Shown piece by piece: positions 26,107 through 35,467 of a DNA stretch of 64,000 nt (its first letter is position 1; every line of letters starts with the position of its first letter). The DNA comes from Rhizobium mayense (GTDB taxonomy: Bacteria > Pseudomonadota > Alphaproteobacteria > Rhizobiales > Rhizobiaceae), in assembly GCF_030272705.1 (NCBI RefSeq), contig NZ_JARFYM010000010.1, positions 124,001-188,000 on the forward strand. The letters run 5' to 3'. Both the position numbers and the translations under genes were made by a program. Below the pieces are notes generated by a model, which saw nothing but the letters and a program-made list of their open reading frames with translations, made no database searches and was not told the DNA's origin.

Positions 26107-27071
26107 CATCGCATTTGAAGAAGGTCGAGCTGCACTGTCATCTCGAGGGTGCCGCTCCTCCGGCGCTGACGCTCGCACAAGCACGGAAATACAACGTCGA
26201 TACTAGTGCCTTCCTGCATGACGGCATCTATCTCTGGAAGGATTTCGCCGAATTCCTCGTCTGCTACGACAAGGTTTCCGAGGTCTATCGCACCGATGAA
26301 GACTACGCGCTGCTGACCGAAACCTATCTCGAAGAGCTTGCCGACATCGGCACGATCTATAGCGAACTGATCGTCTCGCCCGACCATGGCGACCGCATTG
26401 GTCTCGGCGCCGACGCCTATATGGCCGGCATTTCGGCCGGCATTCGCGCAGCGCAGGAAAAGAGCGGCATCGTCGCCCGGCTGCTCGTCACCGGCGAACG
26501 TCATTTTGGACCGGAGCGGGTCATCAAGGCCGCCGAATATGCCGCCAAGAGCGACAATCCGCTGATCACAGGCTTCAATATGGCGGGCGAGGAGCGCATG
26601 GGCCGCGTCGCCGACTACGCGCGTGCATTTGACATCGCCCGTGACGCCGGCCTTGGCCTCACGATCCATGCCGGCGAAGTCTGCGGCGCGTTCAGCGTCG
26701 CGGATGCGGTTGCGCTGGTGCGCCCGTCGCGCATCGGCCACGGTGTGCGCGCCATCGAGGATGTCGACCTTGTCAAACGCCTTGCTGATCTCGGCACGGT
26801 GCTGGAGGTTTGTCCCGGCTCCAATGTCGCGCTGAACGTTTTCCCGGATTTCGCCACGCATCCGCTACGCAAGCTGCGGGACGCCGGCGTGCGCGTCACG
26901 ATCAATTCCGACGATCCGCCCTTCTTCCACACCTCGCTAAAACGCGAATACGATCTTGCCTCCACCGCCTTCGGCTTCAGCGACGACGAGATCGACGCCA
27001 TGACCCGCACGGCGATCGAGGCAGCCTTCGTGGACGAGGCGACGCGGGCGTCCCTGTTGGCAAGACTGTAA
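26103..27071 (+). CDS. add: Adenosine deaminase family protein
   Basis: A 322-aa amidohydrolase-fold deaminase starting with GTG inside the deoB stop. Zinc ligands are seen in LHCHLEG (near residue 10), HAGEVCG and NSDDPPFF; the catalytic Glu follows the HAGE His. It would convert adenosine and deoxyadenosine to inosine forms for the PNP. The NSDDPPFF wording also occurs in adenine deaminases of the same fold, so adenine cannot be excluded as substrate, though the nucleoside context favours adenosine. Confidence 0.88.
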   Translation: MTSHLKKVELHCHLEGAAPPALTLAQARKYNVDTSAFLHDGIYLWKDFAEFLVCYDKVSEVYRTDEDYALLTETYLEELADIGTIYSELIVSPDHGDRIGLGADAYMAGISAGIRAAQEKSGIVARLLVTGERHFGPERVIKAAEYAAKSDNPLITGFNMAGEERMGRVADYARAFDIARDAGLGLTIHAGEVCGAFSVADAVALVRPSRIGHGVRAIEDVDLVKRLADLGTVLEVCPGSNVALNVFPDFATHPLRKLRDAGVRVTINSDDPPFFHTSLKREYDLASTAFGFSDDEIDAMTRTAIEAAFVDEATRASLLARL

Positions 27072-27193
27072 AAGCGTCATTTTAGGCCGCAGACTGGGGA
27101 TGACATCTCTGAAAGGGGCCTATTTTCTTGCACCAGAGAAGATTTCCGTGAAAGAAACATCTGATATCGCGGAATTATCGGAAGGCTGAAACC

Positions 27194-27823
27194 ATGGACG
27201 GCGTCACTGTCATCGATCACCCGCTTGTGCAACACAAGCTCACAATCATGCGCAAAAAGGACACGTCGACGGGAAGCTTTCGCCGGCTTCTGCGCGAGAT
27301 TTCGACGCTGCTCTGCTATGAGGTGACGCGCGACCTGGAATTGACGATCGAGACCATCGAGACGCCGCTTCAGCCCATGGATGCGCCGATTCTCGAAGGC
27401 AAGAAGCTGGTCTTCGCCTCGATCCTGCGAGCCGGTAACGGTCTGCTGGAAGGCATGCTCGACCTCGTGCCTTCTGCCCGCGTTTCGCATATCGGCGTCT
27501 ATCGCGATCACGAGACGCTGCAGCCGGTCGAATATTACTTCAAGGCGCCGGAGGATATTTCCGAGCGCCTGATCATCGTCGTCGACCCGATGCTTGCCAC
27601 CGGCAATTCCTCGATCGCCGCAATCGACAAGCTGAAAGAACGCGGCGCACACAATATTCGCTTCCTCTGCCTGCTCGCCGCACCGGAGGGCCTTGCCAAT
27701 TTCCGCAAGGCGCATCCCGACGTGCCGATCTTCACGGCAGCGATCGACAGCCATCTGAATGAAAAGGGCTATATCGTCCCCGGCCTCGGCGATGCCGGCG
27801 ACCGCATGTACGGCACGAAGTAA
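27194..27823 (+). CDS. upp: Uracil phosphoribosyltransferase
   Basis: A 209-aa type I phosphoribosyltransferase that salvages uracil to UMP with PRPP. Hallmarks are [18 protein letters not shown], the PRPP loop [19 protein letters not shown], and a C-terminal uracil site [17 protein letters not shown]. Full length for the family. It is third in the deoB-add-upp series, after a 122-base gap, and is followed by a clear terminator. Confidence 0.97.
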   Translation: MDGVTVIDHPLVQHKLTIMRKKDTSTGSFRRLLREISTLLCYEVTRDLELTIETIETPLQPMDAPILEGKKLVFASILRAGNGLLEGMLDLVPSARVSHIGVYRDHETLQPVEYYFKAPEDISERLIIVVDPMLATGNSSIAAIDKLKERGAHNIRFLCLLAAPEGLANFRKAHPDVPIFTAAIDSHLNEKGYIVPGLGDAGDRMYGTK

Positions 27824-27848
27824 ATCCTGCGACCATATTTGTTTTTTT

Positions 27849-27880
27849 GCCTGGCAGTCCCCAACTGCCGGGCTTTTTAT
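27849..27880 (+). terminator. Intrinsic terminator after upp
   Basis: A 9-bp stem with one G-T pair (27849-27857 with 27865-27873) and a 7-base loop is followed by five T. It ends the deoB-add-upp transcription unit. A T run (27842-27848) also precedes the stem. Confidence 0.85.
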
Positions 27881-27973
27881 TGATCTGTTTAGCGGCCTGT
27901 CAGCGAAGCTGCTTTAAACATTGAGGGATCGATGGGCTCCGAGATGACAAAGCCCATAGGAAGGATCCCGCCG

Positions 27974-28495
27974 ATGCTCGTTCGCGTTCTTGTTTTTGCC
28001 GGCCTGATTGCCGCAGCGGCCACACAGGTTCCCGCGTTGCTAGGCACGCAAGTGGCGACTGGCGAAAGCGCGGCGCCCGTGGTCAAAGTTGCCGTGGCAC
28101 AGCAGCCGACACCGGCGGCCGGATATGGAAGCGTGTTGCTGCCGGCCGGCGCGGGCGGCCACTATGAGGGCGATTTCAAGATCAACGGCCGATCGGTGCA
28201 TGGTCTGATCGATACGGGCGCAACCTATGTGGCAATCAACGAAAGCACGGCACGCCGCCTCGGCATCAGCGGCAACGATCTCGACTATCGCTACACCATT
28301 CAGACCGCCAATGGCCCATCCAAAGTGGCGCTTGCCAAACTCGACCGTCTCGAGATCGGAACGATCAAGGTCCGCGATGTCGACGCCGTGGTTTCGAAAG
28401 ACGATGCTTTGAACACCACGCTGATCGGCATGAGCTTTCTGAAAAAGCTCAACTCCTATGGTGCCGAAAACGGCTCTTTGCGTCTAACGCAATAA
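27974..28495 (+). CDS. Retropepsin-like clan AA aspartic protease (TIGR02281-type)
   Basis: About 173 aa. An N-terminal hydrophobic segment (LVRVLVFAGLIAAAATQVPA) anchors or exports it; the rest is a single retroviral-type protease domain with the catalytic motif GLIDTGATYVAI, then TANGPSKVALAKL and a LIGMSFLKKL flap-side motif. As one domain it would act as a dimer, probably in the periplasm. I prefer the ATG at about 27974, which has aggaagg upstream; an earlier ATG at 27932 has a site too close. The target is unknown. It reads towards deoA. Confidence 0.82.
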   Translation: MLVRVLVFAGLIAAAATQVPALLGTQVATGESAAPVVKVAVAQQPTPAAGYGSVLLPAGAGGHYEGDFKINGRSVHGLIDTGATYVAINESTARRLGISGNDLDYRYTIQTANGPSKVALAKLDRLEIGTIKVRDVDAVVSKDDALNTTLIGMSFLKKLNSYGAENGSLRLTQ

Positions 28496-28502
28496 TTCGC
28501 TG

Positions 28503-29810
28503 TCAAATCCGAGCGACGATCACCGGAGGCAGAGCCGGCGCGTTCTCATTGATCTCGTAGTTTGCCGACAGACCGGCTGCCGCCCTTTCAGCGCTCGTCT
28601 CATCGGCGGCATGAACGGTCGCGATACGGTCGCCTCTGCTGACCTTTGTTCCGAGCGGCAAGATATCGCTAAAGCCGACGCGATGGTCGATCTTATCTTG
28701 CGGATGACCGCGACCGCCACCGAGATCGATGACGCTCATGCCGATGGCGCGAGCGTCGCAGGCGGCCAACCAACCATCCGAAGACGCAAGAACCGGCTTC
28801 TGCACCGGCGCGGCGGTCAGATATCTGTCCGGATGGTCCAGCAGATCGGCGGGGCCGCCGAGGGCGTGAGCCATGCGGCCGAACCGCTCGGCCGCATGGC
28901 CGGAGGAGAGCGCTTCCCGGGCTTTTGCCTCAGCTTCGGCCAATGAGCTGACCATCCCCGCCTGCATCAACATCTCGGCTGCGAAGGCCAACACGACCGT
29001 TTCGAGCCGCGTCCCAGCCTTACTGCCCTTCAGAAAATCCAGGCAATTGCGGAGTTCGACGACATTGCCGGCCGCGTCGGCCAATGGCTGGTTCATGTCC
29101 GTGATCAAGGCCGCGGTCCTGACACCCGCCCCGTTCGCGACCTCGACCAGCGACCGGGCCAGCGTTTCGGCCTCCTCCAGCGAAGTCATGAAGGCGCCGT
29201 TGCCGATCTTGACGTCGAGGACCAGAGTTTCGAGGCCGGCGGCCAGCTTCTTCGACAGGATCGACGCTGTAATCAGCGGCACGGAATCGACCGTGGACGT
29301 GACATCGCGCACGGCATACAGCTTGCCATCAGCAGGCGCCAAGGTCCCGGTCTGGCCGATGATGGCGCAGCCCACTTCATCCACCACCTTGCGAAAGCGC
29401 GCCGCATCCGGGGTGATATCGTAGCCGGGGATCGATTCCAGCTTGTCCAGCGTACCGCCAGTATGGCCAAGGCCACGGCCGGAAATCATCGGCACGGCAA
29501 GGCCGCAGGCAGCGACGATCGGAGCCAGCATCAGCGAGACATTGTCGCCGATGCCGCCGGTCGAATGCTTGTCGGCGATCGGCTTCCCGATGCCCGACCA
29601 GGAGAGCATATCGCCTGAACGGGCCATGGCCAATGTCAGGGCCACGGTCTCCTCACGCGTCATGCCGCGGTACCAGACGGCCATGGCGAAGGCGCCAATC
29701 TGGCTTTCGGCCAGCTCACCCCGCGCAAGGGCCGAGATGAAGGCGTCGATATCGGTGGCGGGAAGCGTGCCGCCGTCCCGCTTCCGCCGGATGATCTCCT
29801 GCGGGATCAT
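28503..29810 (-). CDS. deoA: Thymidine phosphorylase DeoA
   Basis: A 435-aa pyrimidine nucleoside phosphorylase that splits thymidine to thymine and deoxyribose 1-phosphate. Visible: DKHSTGGIGDNVSLMLAPIV (phosphate site), SGRGLGHTGGTLDKLE signature, and SILSKKLAAGLETLVLD. It is the last gene of the leftward nucleoside operon, with its ATG 4 bases past the deoC stop, implying coupled translation. Its stop lies only 7 bases from the convergent protease gene. Confidence 0.96.
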   Translation of the reverse strand: MIPQEIIRRKRDGGTLPATDIDAFISALARGELAESQIGAFAMAVWYRGMTREETVALTLAMARSGDMLSWSGIGKPIADKHSTGGIGDNVSLMLAPIVAACGLAVPMISGRGLGHTGGTLDKLESIPGYDITPDAARFRKVVDEVGCAIIGQTGTLAPADGKLYAVRDVTSTVDSVPLITASILSKKLAAGLETLVLDVKIGNGAFMTSLEEAETLARSLVEVANGAGVRTAALITDMNQPLADAAGNVVELRNCLDFLKGSKAGTRLETVVLAFAAEMLMQAGMVSSLAEAEAKAREALSSGHAAERFGRMAHALGGPADLLDHPDRYLTAAPVQKPVLASSDGWLAACDARAIGMSVIDLGGGRGHPQDKIDHRVGFSDILPLGTKVSRGDRIATVHAADETSAERAAAGLSANYEINENAPALPPVIVARI

Positions 29811-29813
29811 CAC

Positions 29814-30587
29814 TCAGTATCCGGACGACGCCGCGGTGGACTTCCCGCCGCCAAGCACGTTGAGGATATCGTCGAGCAGACCCGATGCGCCGAAACGGAA
29901 GGTCGATGGCATGGCCCAATCCGGCGCCATGATGGTCTCGGCAAGACTCAGATAGAGAGCCGCGTCGGCTACGGAGCCGATGCCGCCAGCCGGTTTGAAA
30001 CCAACCTTGCGGCCGCTTTGGCGGATCGCCCGCAGCATGATGTCGGCCGCTTCGAGCGTTGCGTTGACGGCGACCTTTCCGGTGGAGGTCTTGATGAAAT
30101 CGGATCCAGCCTCGATCGCCAGTTCGGAGGCTCGCTTGATGAGCGCCACGTCCTTGAGTTCACCGGTTTCGAGGATGGTCTTCAGCAGCACGGGTCCCGT
30201 GCATTCAGCCCGCACGGCGACGACCATGTCGGTGACGGCCCGCTCGTTCCCGGTCAATAGCGCATGATACGGAATGACAACATCAATCTCGTCCGCACCA
30301 TCGGCAATCGCCTCACGCGCCTCGGCCGCGACATCAGCCACTTCCATATCGCCGGCCGGGAAATTCACCACGGTCGCGATCCTCACAGCATGGTCGGTTC
30401 CGAGAATACCGCGCGCCTGGGCAACGAAACGCGGCCAGATACAGATGGCGGCGGTATTGCCATAGGGAGACTGGGCGCGAGCACAAAGTGCTTCGATCTG
30501 CGCCGGCGTGCAGTCATCCTTGAGATTGGTGAGATCGAGAAGGGAGAGCGCAACGGCCGCCGTTTCTCTGAGGGAATGGCTCGTCAT
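29814..30587 (-). CDS. deoC: Deoxyribose-phosphate aldolase DeoC
   Basis: A 257-aa class I aldolase that cuts deoxyribose 5-phosphate to acetaldehyde and glyceraldehyde 3-phosphate. The Schiff-base lysine is in SDFIKTSTGK, the second active-site lysine in VGFKPAGGIG, and the acid Asp in IDVVIPYHALL. Length fits the long DeoC type. The ATG overlaps the PNP stop (ATGA, 30584-30587). Confidence 0.96.
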   Translation of the reverse strand: MTSHSLRETAAVALSLLDLTNLKDDCTPAQIEALCARAQSPYGNTAAICIWPRFVAQARGILGTDHAVRIATVVNFPAGDMEVADVAAEAREAIADGADEIDVVIPYHALLTGNERAVTDMVVAVRAECTGPVLLKTILETGELKDVALIKRASELAIEAGSDFIKTSTGKVAVNATLEAADIMLRAIRQSGRKVGFKPAGGIGSVADAALYLSLAETIMAPDWAMPSTFRFGASGLLDDILNVLGGGKSTAASSGY

Positions 30588-31390
30588 TGTTTGTTTCCTT
30601 CGTCCGCAATCATTTCTTTCAGGATGGCAGCAAGGCGTGCGCCGCCGACCGGGGCCATGTCCTTCGTCTCTTCATGCGAGAGCTCGCCGCCGGTCATGCC
30701 AGCCCCATAGTTAGTGATGACGGAGGCGGCGGCAACCCTCAGGCCGAAAAGACGCGCAAGAATAACTTCCGGCACGGTCGACATGCCAACGGCATCGGCG
30801 CCCAGGATGCGCGCCATGCGGATTTCCGCCGGGGTTTCGAAGCTTGGGCCGGAGAACCACATGTAGACGCCGTGCGACAGCTTGATCTCGGCCGTTTCCG
30901 CCGCCTTACGCATGCGCATGATCAGGTCGGTATCATAGGCACTGGTCATGCCGACGAAACGCTTGTCACTCTCCTCGCCGATCAACGGGTTCATACCGGA
31001 ATAATTGATGTGATCGGTGATCTGCATCACCGATCCAGGCGACATTTCCTCGCGCAGCGATCCGGCGGAATTGGTGAGGATCAGCGTCTCAACGCCCAGA
31101 GCCTTCAGGGTCTCGATCGGCGTCCGCATGGCGTTGGCGTCGCCCTTTTCATAATAATGCACCCGACCGGACAACATGATGACCGGTACGTCGCCGAGAT
31201 AACCGGCAACCAGCGTTCCCGCATGGCCGGAGACGGCGCTGACCGGGAAGTCGGGGAGATCGGCATAGGGAATGCGCACGGCATCCCTGACCTCATCGAC
31301 CAGCGAACCAAGGCCTGAGCCGAGGACGATGCCGTAGCGCGGCTGCAGATCACCGAGCTTTTCGGACAGGATGTCGGCGGCGGCGGTCAT
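30584..31390 (-). CDS. punA: Purine nucleoside phosphorylase (trimeric type)
   Basis: A 268-aa PNP of the family II (trimeric) kind: GIVLGSGLGSLVDEV, the phosphate-binding SGHAGTLVAGYLGDVPVIML with SGRVHYYE, the base site FSGPSFETPAEIRM, and MSTVPEVILA. It turns inosine, guanosine and deoxy forms into base plus (deoxy)ribose 1-phosphate, the substrate of DeoB. The start is the ATG at 31390, which overlaps the cdd stop (ATGA); a longer frame upstream only runs through cdd. The symbol is assigned by family, not by direct comparison. Confidence 0.93.
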   Translation of the reverse strand: MTAAADILSEKLGDLQPRYGIVLGSGLGSLVDEVRDAVRIPYADLPDFPVSAVSGHAGTLVAGYLGDVPVIMLSGRVHYYEKGDANAMRTPIETLKALGVETLILTNSAGSLREEMSPGSVMQITDHINYSGMNPLIGEESDKRFVGMTSAYDTDLIMRMRKAAETAEIKLSHGVYMWFSGPSFETPAEIRMARILGADAVGMSTVPEVILARLFGLRVAAASVITNYGAGMTGGELSHEETKDMAPVGGARLAAILKEMIADEGNKQ

Positions 31391-31779
31391 CCCAGTAACT
31401 CGGTTTCGAAGCTGAAGGGCAGCATTTCGTCCATGGTCATGGTCTTCTTCACGCCGGTTTCGTCGCAAAGATAGATGCGCGTTTCCTTGCTGGCGAACTC
31501 GGCGATTTTCTGCCGGCAGCCGCCGCACGGCGGACAGAGTGGCAGCTTTTCGGCGATGACGGCCATTTCGACGATCTTTTTGGCGCCACCCATGATCATG
31601 TGGCTGATCGCCGTCGGTTCGGCACACCAGCCTTGCGGGAAGGATATGTTTTCGATGTTGGCGCCGGTATAGACCTTGCCGTCCTCCGCGCGGATTGCCG
31701 CGCCGACGGGAAAGTTCGAATAGGGGGCGTGGGCAAAGGCCATCGCTCCGCGGGCAGCCTCGAACAGATCATGCGACAT
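31387..31779 (-). CDS. cdd: Cytidine deaminase
   Basis: A 130-aa homotetrameric-type zinc deaminase for (deoxy)cytidine. Zinc ligands are Cys52 with the catalytic Glu54 (WCAEPTA) and Cys85/Cys88 (PCGGCRQ). AYSNFPVGAA-like substrate residues (PYSNFPVGAA) are near the N-terminus. It lies 3 bases after the permease stop and overlaps the PNP start, so it belongs to the import-salvage operon. Confidence 0.96.
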   Translation of the reverse strand: MSHDLFEAARGAMAFAHAPYSNFPVGAAIRAEDGKVYTGANIENISFPQGWCAEPTAISHMIMGGAKKIVEMAVIAEKLPLCPPCGGCRQKIAEFASKETRIYLCDETGVKKTMTMDEMLPFSFETELLG

Positions 31780-31782
31780 GGA

Positions 31783-32754
31783 TCAGCGCTCCTTGGTGTA
31801 GGGCACGCCGCCCGCCTTTGGCGGTTTGGCGACGCCGATGAAGCCTGCAAGCAGGATGCAGGTCAGAATATAGGGCAGCGCCTGGAAAATCTGTACCGGC
31901 ACTTCGCCGATACCGGGCACGGCCTTGCCCTGCATGAAATTGGCGAAAGCATCGAGGAAGCCGAAGAGCACGCAAGTGAACATGACCGGCACCGGCTTCC
32001 ACTTGGCGAAGATCAGCGCCGCGAGAGCGATGTAGCCCTTGCCCGCCGACATGTTGTTGATGAAGGCGGCCGACTGGGCGATGGCGAGGTAGGTGCCGGA
32101 GAAGCCGCAGAGAATGCCGGCGACGATCAACGACCGATATCGCAGCCACTCGACGGAGATGCCGGCCGTATCGACAGCGCCGGGATTTTCGCCGACCGCA
32201 CGCAGGCGCAGGCCGAAACGGGTGCGATAGAGGATCCACCAGGAAATCGGCACTGTGAGGAAGGCGAGATAGGTCAGGATATTGTTGCCGGAGATGACGT
32301 TGGCATAGAGCGGCCCGATGAACGGCACGTCATGAATGGCGGCGGCGCCCGGCAAGGTGATCGAAGCGAAACGCGCCTCGGCCGGCAGCGTCGGCGTGCG
32401 GCCGCCCTGGCCGAACCAGGCCTGGCCGAGCACGATGGTCAAGCCGGCCGTCAGGAAGTTGATGGCGACGCCGGAGACGATCTGGTTGCCGCGATTGGTG
32501 ATCGAGGTGAAGCCATGTAGCAGGCCAAACGCCACCGATGTCACGATGCCGGCGCCGAGACCGGCCCAGGCCGAGCCGGAGACGGAGGCGACACAGGCGG
32601 CGGCGAACGCGGATGCCAGCATCTTGCCTTCGAGACCGATGTCGAAAATGCCGGCGCGCTCGGAAAACAGACCGGCAAGAGCCGTGAAGATCAGCGGAAT
32701 CGACAGGCGGATGGTCGAGCCAAGTATGCTGATGAGAAGATCATAATATTCCAT
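31783..32754 (-). CDS. Nucleoside-type ABC transporter permease (second)
   Basis: A 323-aa branched-chain-type (BPD_transp_2) permease with about nine or ten helices. Characteristic pieces are TIRLSIPLIFTALAGLFSER, AGIFDIGLEGKML and GMLL-like central helices, then TRFGLRLRAVGENPGAVDTA. This is the partner of the permease at 32765-33868. Together with the BMP-type binding protein and the double ATPase this is the rhizobial equivalent of the nucleoside (NupNOPQ/YufNOPQ) importer. Confidence 0.93.
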   Translation of the reverse strand: MEYYDLLISILGSTIRLSIPLIFTALAGLFSERAGIFDIGLEGKMLASAFAAACVASVSGSAWAGLGAGIVTSVAFGLLHGFTSITNRGNQIVSGVAINFLTAGLTIVLGQAWFGQGGRTPTLPAEARFASITLPGAAAIHDVPFIGPLYANVISGNNILTYLAFLTVPISWWILYRTRFGLRLRAVGENPGAVDTAGISVEWLRYRSLIVAGILCGFSGTYLAIAQSAAFINNMSAGKGYIALAALIFAKWKPVPVMFTCVLFGFLDAFANFMQGKAVPGIGEVPVQIFQALPYILTCILLAGFIGVAKPPKAGGVPYTKER

Positions 32755-32764
32755 CGTCCGATCC

Positions 32765-33868
32765 TCACGTCCTGGCGAATTTTTGATAGATGCGCACCAT
32801 AGCGGGCCGGAACATATATTCGAGGGCGCCGGCGAACAGGATGACCAATCCCTGGATCACCACGATCATGTCACGTGTGATATTGGGCATGTCGAAGGAA
32901 AGCGCGTCGCCGCCCTGATAGAGAATGCCGAACAGGATTGCCGCCAGGATGATGCCGACCGGATGGTTACGGCCCATCAGGGATACCGCGATGCCAACGA
33001 AGCCAGCGCCGAGCACGAATTCGACCTGCAGGCGGGCCGAAGCACCCATCACCGGATTGAGCGCCATCATGCCGGCGAGACCGCCGGAAATGAGCATGGC
33101 GATGATGACCGTGCGGGCATAGGGAATGCCTGCATAAACGGCCGCCGTCGGGCTAAGGCCGAGCGTGCGCATTTCATAGCCAAGCTTGGTACGCCAGACG
33201 AGCACCCAAACGAGGAAGCACATGACCAGCGCGATCAGGAAGGACACGTTGAGGGGTGCTGCGCCGATGGTCGAGCCGAAGATGCCCATCAGCCAATCGA
33301 GCTTCGGCAACTGACCGCCCTCGAGGAAGGTGCGGGTTTCCGGCGCCATTTTGCCCGGCACGATCAGCACATGCACCAGGATGAAGTTCATCATCGCAGA
33401 GGCGATGAAATTGAACATGATGGTGGTGATGACGACGTGGCTGCCGCGCTTGGCCTGCAGCCAGGCGGGAATGAGGGCCCAGAGCGCGCCGAAGATGGCC
33501 GAACCGATGACCGCGAAGGGCATCGTCACGTACCAGGGCACGTATCTGTCGAGCGCCAGCGCCGCGAGGGCGCAGCCGAGGCCGCCGACATAGGCCTGGC
33601 CTTCCGAGCCGATATTGAACAGGCCGGCATGAATGGCGACGGCGACAGACAGGCCGGTGAAAATGAAGCTCGTGGCATAGTACAGCGTAAAGCCGATGCC
33701 TTCGCCGCTGCCAAGTGCGCCATCCAATAGCAGATTCAACGCATCGAGCGGGCTCTCGCCGATGAACCAAACGACGAGACCGGAGATCAGGAAGGCGATG
33801 ACGAGATTGATAATGGGAATCAGACCATAAGTGATCCAATTGGGGAGCGGAACGGAAGCAGTGCTCAT
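32765..33868 (-). CDS. Nucleoside-type ABC transporter permease (first)
   Basis: A 367-aa BPD_transp_2 family permease, longer than its partner as usual. Visible marks are AGLFNIGSEGQAYVGGLGCA in the N-terminal half and the coupling segment TKLGYEMRTLGLSPTAAVYA. The ATG at 33868 is chosen because the ATPase stop (33876) and a gagg site lie just ahead; an earlier in-frame start at 33886 would overlap the ATPase gene. The downstream permease begins 10 bases after its stop. Confidence 0.93.
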   Translation of the reverse strand: MSTASVPLPNWITYGLIPIINLVIAFLISGLVVWFIGESPLDALNLLLDGALGSGEGIGFTLYYATSFIFTGLSVAVAIHAGLFNIGSEGQAYVGGLGCALAALALDRYVPWYVTMPFAVIGSAIFGALWALIPAWLQAKRGSHVVITTIMFNFIASAMMNFILVHVLIVPGKMAPETRTFLEGGQLPKLDWLMGIFGSTIGAAPLNVSFLIALVMCFLVWVLVWRTKLGYEMRTLGLSPTAAVYAGIPYARTVIIAMLISGGLAGMMALNPVMGASARLQVEFVLGAGFVGIAVSLMGRNHPVGIILAAILFGILYQGGDALSFDMPNITRDMIVVIQGLVILFAGALEYMFRPAMVRIYQKFART

Positions 33869-33875
33869 CAAGGCC

Positions 33876-35387
33876 TCATGCGGCAATGCCGGCCATCATC
33901 AGGCCGAGTGTCTGTTCACCGGCGTCAGCCGTTTTCTCGCCGACGATGTGGCCGGCGAACATGACGAGGATGCGGTCCGAAAGGGCGCGGATTTCATCCA
34001 ACTCCACCGACACCAGCAGGATCGCCTTGCCGGCGTCGCGCATCTCGATGATGCGGCGATGGATGAACTCGATGGCGCCGATGTCGACGCCACGCGTCGG
34101 CTGGCCGATCAGCAGAGCCCGCGGATCACGCTCAATCTCGCGAGCGACGACGATCTTCTGCTGGTTGCCGCCGGAGAAATTGGCGGTCTTCAGCCGGGCG
34201 TTCGGCGGGCGGATGTCGTATTTCTCGATCTTTTCGATCGCATCCTTGCGCATGGCGTCGAGATCGAGCATGCCGGCCTTACCGTATTTCATATCGCGGT
34301 GGTAGCCGAGGACAGAATTTTCATATTCCTCAAACTTGAGGACGAGGCCCATGTGATGGCGGTCTTCCGGAATATGGGCGAGGCCGAGATCACGCAAGGC
34401 TGCCGGATCGGCGGTGCCGATCGGCTCGCCGTGCAGGTGGATTTCGCCGGCGGCCGGCTTGCGGATACCGGCGATCGCCTCCAATAGTTCCGACTGACCG
34501 TTGCCGGCGACGCCAGCGATGCCGACGATCTCGCCGGCGCGGACGTCGAAGGAAACATTGTCGACCATTGTAACGCCACGACCGTCCTTGACGGTGAGAT
34601 TGCGGACCGAGAGCACGACCTCGCCGGGATGGGCAGACCCTTTTTCGACGCGCAGCAACACGCGACGGCCAACCATCAGCTCGGCAAGCTCTTCGACGGT
34701 GGTTTCCGCCGTCTTGCGCGTGGCGACCATCTCGCCGCGGCGCATGACGGACACCGTATCGGTGATCGCCATGATTTCGCGCAGCTTGTGGGTGATCAGA
34801 ATGATGGTCTTGCCCTGATCCCGCAACACGCGGAGAATCCGGAAGAGATTGTCGGCTTCGGCAGGCGTCAAAACGCCGGTCGGCTCGTCGAGGATAAGGA
34901 TCTCGGCGCCGCGATACATGGCCTTCAGAATCTCGACACGCTGCTGCTGACCGACGGGAAGCTCCTCGATCAGGGCGTCCGGATCGACGTCCAGGCCGTA
35001 ATCCTTCTCCAGCCGCCTGAGTTCGGCGCGGGCAGCGGCCACACCCTTCGCCAATATCGCGCCACCTTCGGCGCCCAGCATGACGTTTTCGAGTACGGAG
35101 AAATTGTCGACCAGCATGAAATGCTGGTGCACCATGCCGATGCCGGCGCCAATGGCCGTCTGGCTGTCCCGGATGGCGATCGGATTGCCGTTGATGCGGA
35201 TTTCGCCGCTGTCGGCATGATAGAAGCCGTAGATGATCGACATCAGAGTCGATTTCCCGGCACCATTCTCACCGATGATTCCGTGGATCGAGCCCTTGGA
35301 AACGGTCAGGTTTATGTCTTTATTGGCGTGGACAGCACCGAACTTCTTGTCGATGCCCACGAGTTCGATGGCAGGCGTTTGGCTCAC
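33876..35387 (-). CDS. Nucleoside-type ABC transporter ATPase, two ABC domains
   Basis: A 503-aa fused ATPase starting with GTG. The first domain has Walker A IIGENGAGKSTLM and signature LPVGQQQRVEILKAM; the second has a degenerate Walker A (GIAGVAGNGQSELL, Lys replaced) and signature FSGGNQQKIVVAREI. This asymmetric pair is usual for BMP-type and sugar-type importers, where one site is the main catalytic one. It follows the binding-protein gene after an 80-base gap with a strong hairpin. Confidence 0.94.
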   Translation of the reverse strand: MSQTPAIELVGIDKKFGAVHANKDINLTVSKGSIHGIIGENGAGKSTLMSIIYGFYHADSGEIRINGNPIAIRDSQTAIGAGIGMVHQHFMLVDNFSVLENVMLGAEGGAILAKGVAAARAELRRLEKDYGLDVDPDALIEELPVGQQQRVEILKAMYRGAEILILDEPTGVLTPAEADNLFRILRVLRDQGKTIILITHKLREIMAITDTVSVMRRGEMVATRKTAETTVEELAELMVGRRVLLRVEKGSAHPGEVVLSVRNLTVKDGRGVTMVDNVSFDVRAGEIVGIAGVAGNGQSELLEAIAGIRKPAAGEIHLHGEPIGTADPAALRDLGLAHIPEDRHHMGLVLKFEEYENSVLGYHRDMKYGKAGMLDLDAMRKDAIEKIEKYDIRPPNARLKTANFSGGNQQKIVVAREIERDPRALLIGQPTRGVDIGAIEFIHRRIIEMRDAGKAILLVSVELDEIRALSDRILVMFAGHIVGEKTADAGEQTLGLMMAGIAA

Positions 35388-35422
35388 TACGCAGCTCCAG
35401 AAATCAGACTTCCGGATAAGAA

Positions 35423-35459
35423 AAGGGCGTATGACGTTTTAGATACGTCATACGCCCTT
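35423..35459 (-). terminator. Hairpin between binding-protein gene and rest of ABC operon
   Basis: A perfect 15-bp stem (35423-35437 with 35445-35459) with a 7-base loop. On the minus strand it is followed by four T and ttcttatc. It lies after the BMP gene stop and before the ATPase GTG, so it most likely stops or slows part of the transcripts and protects the upstream mRNA, giving more binding protein than membrane subunits. Confidence 0.8.
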
Positions 35460-35467
35460 ATTTCATA

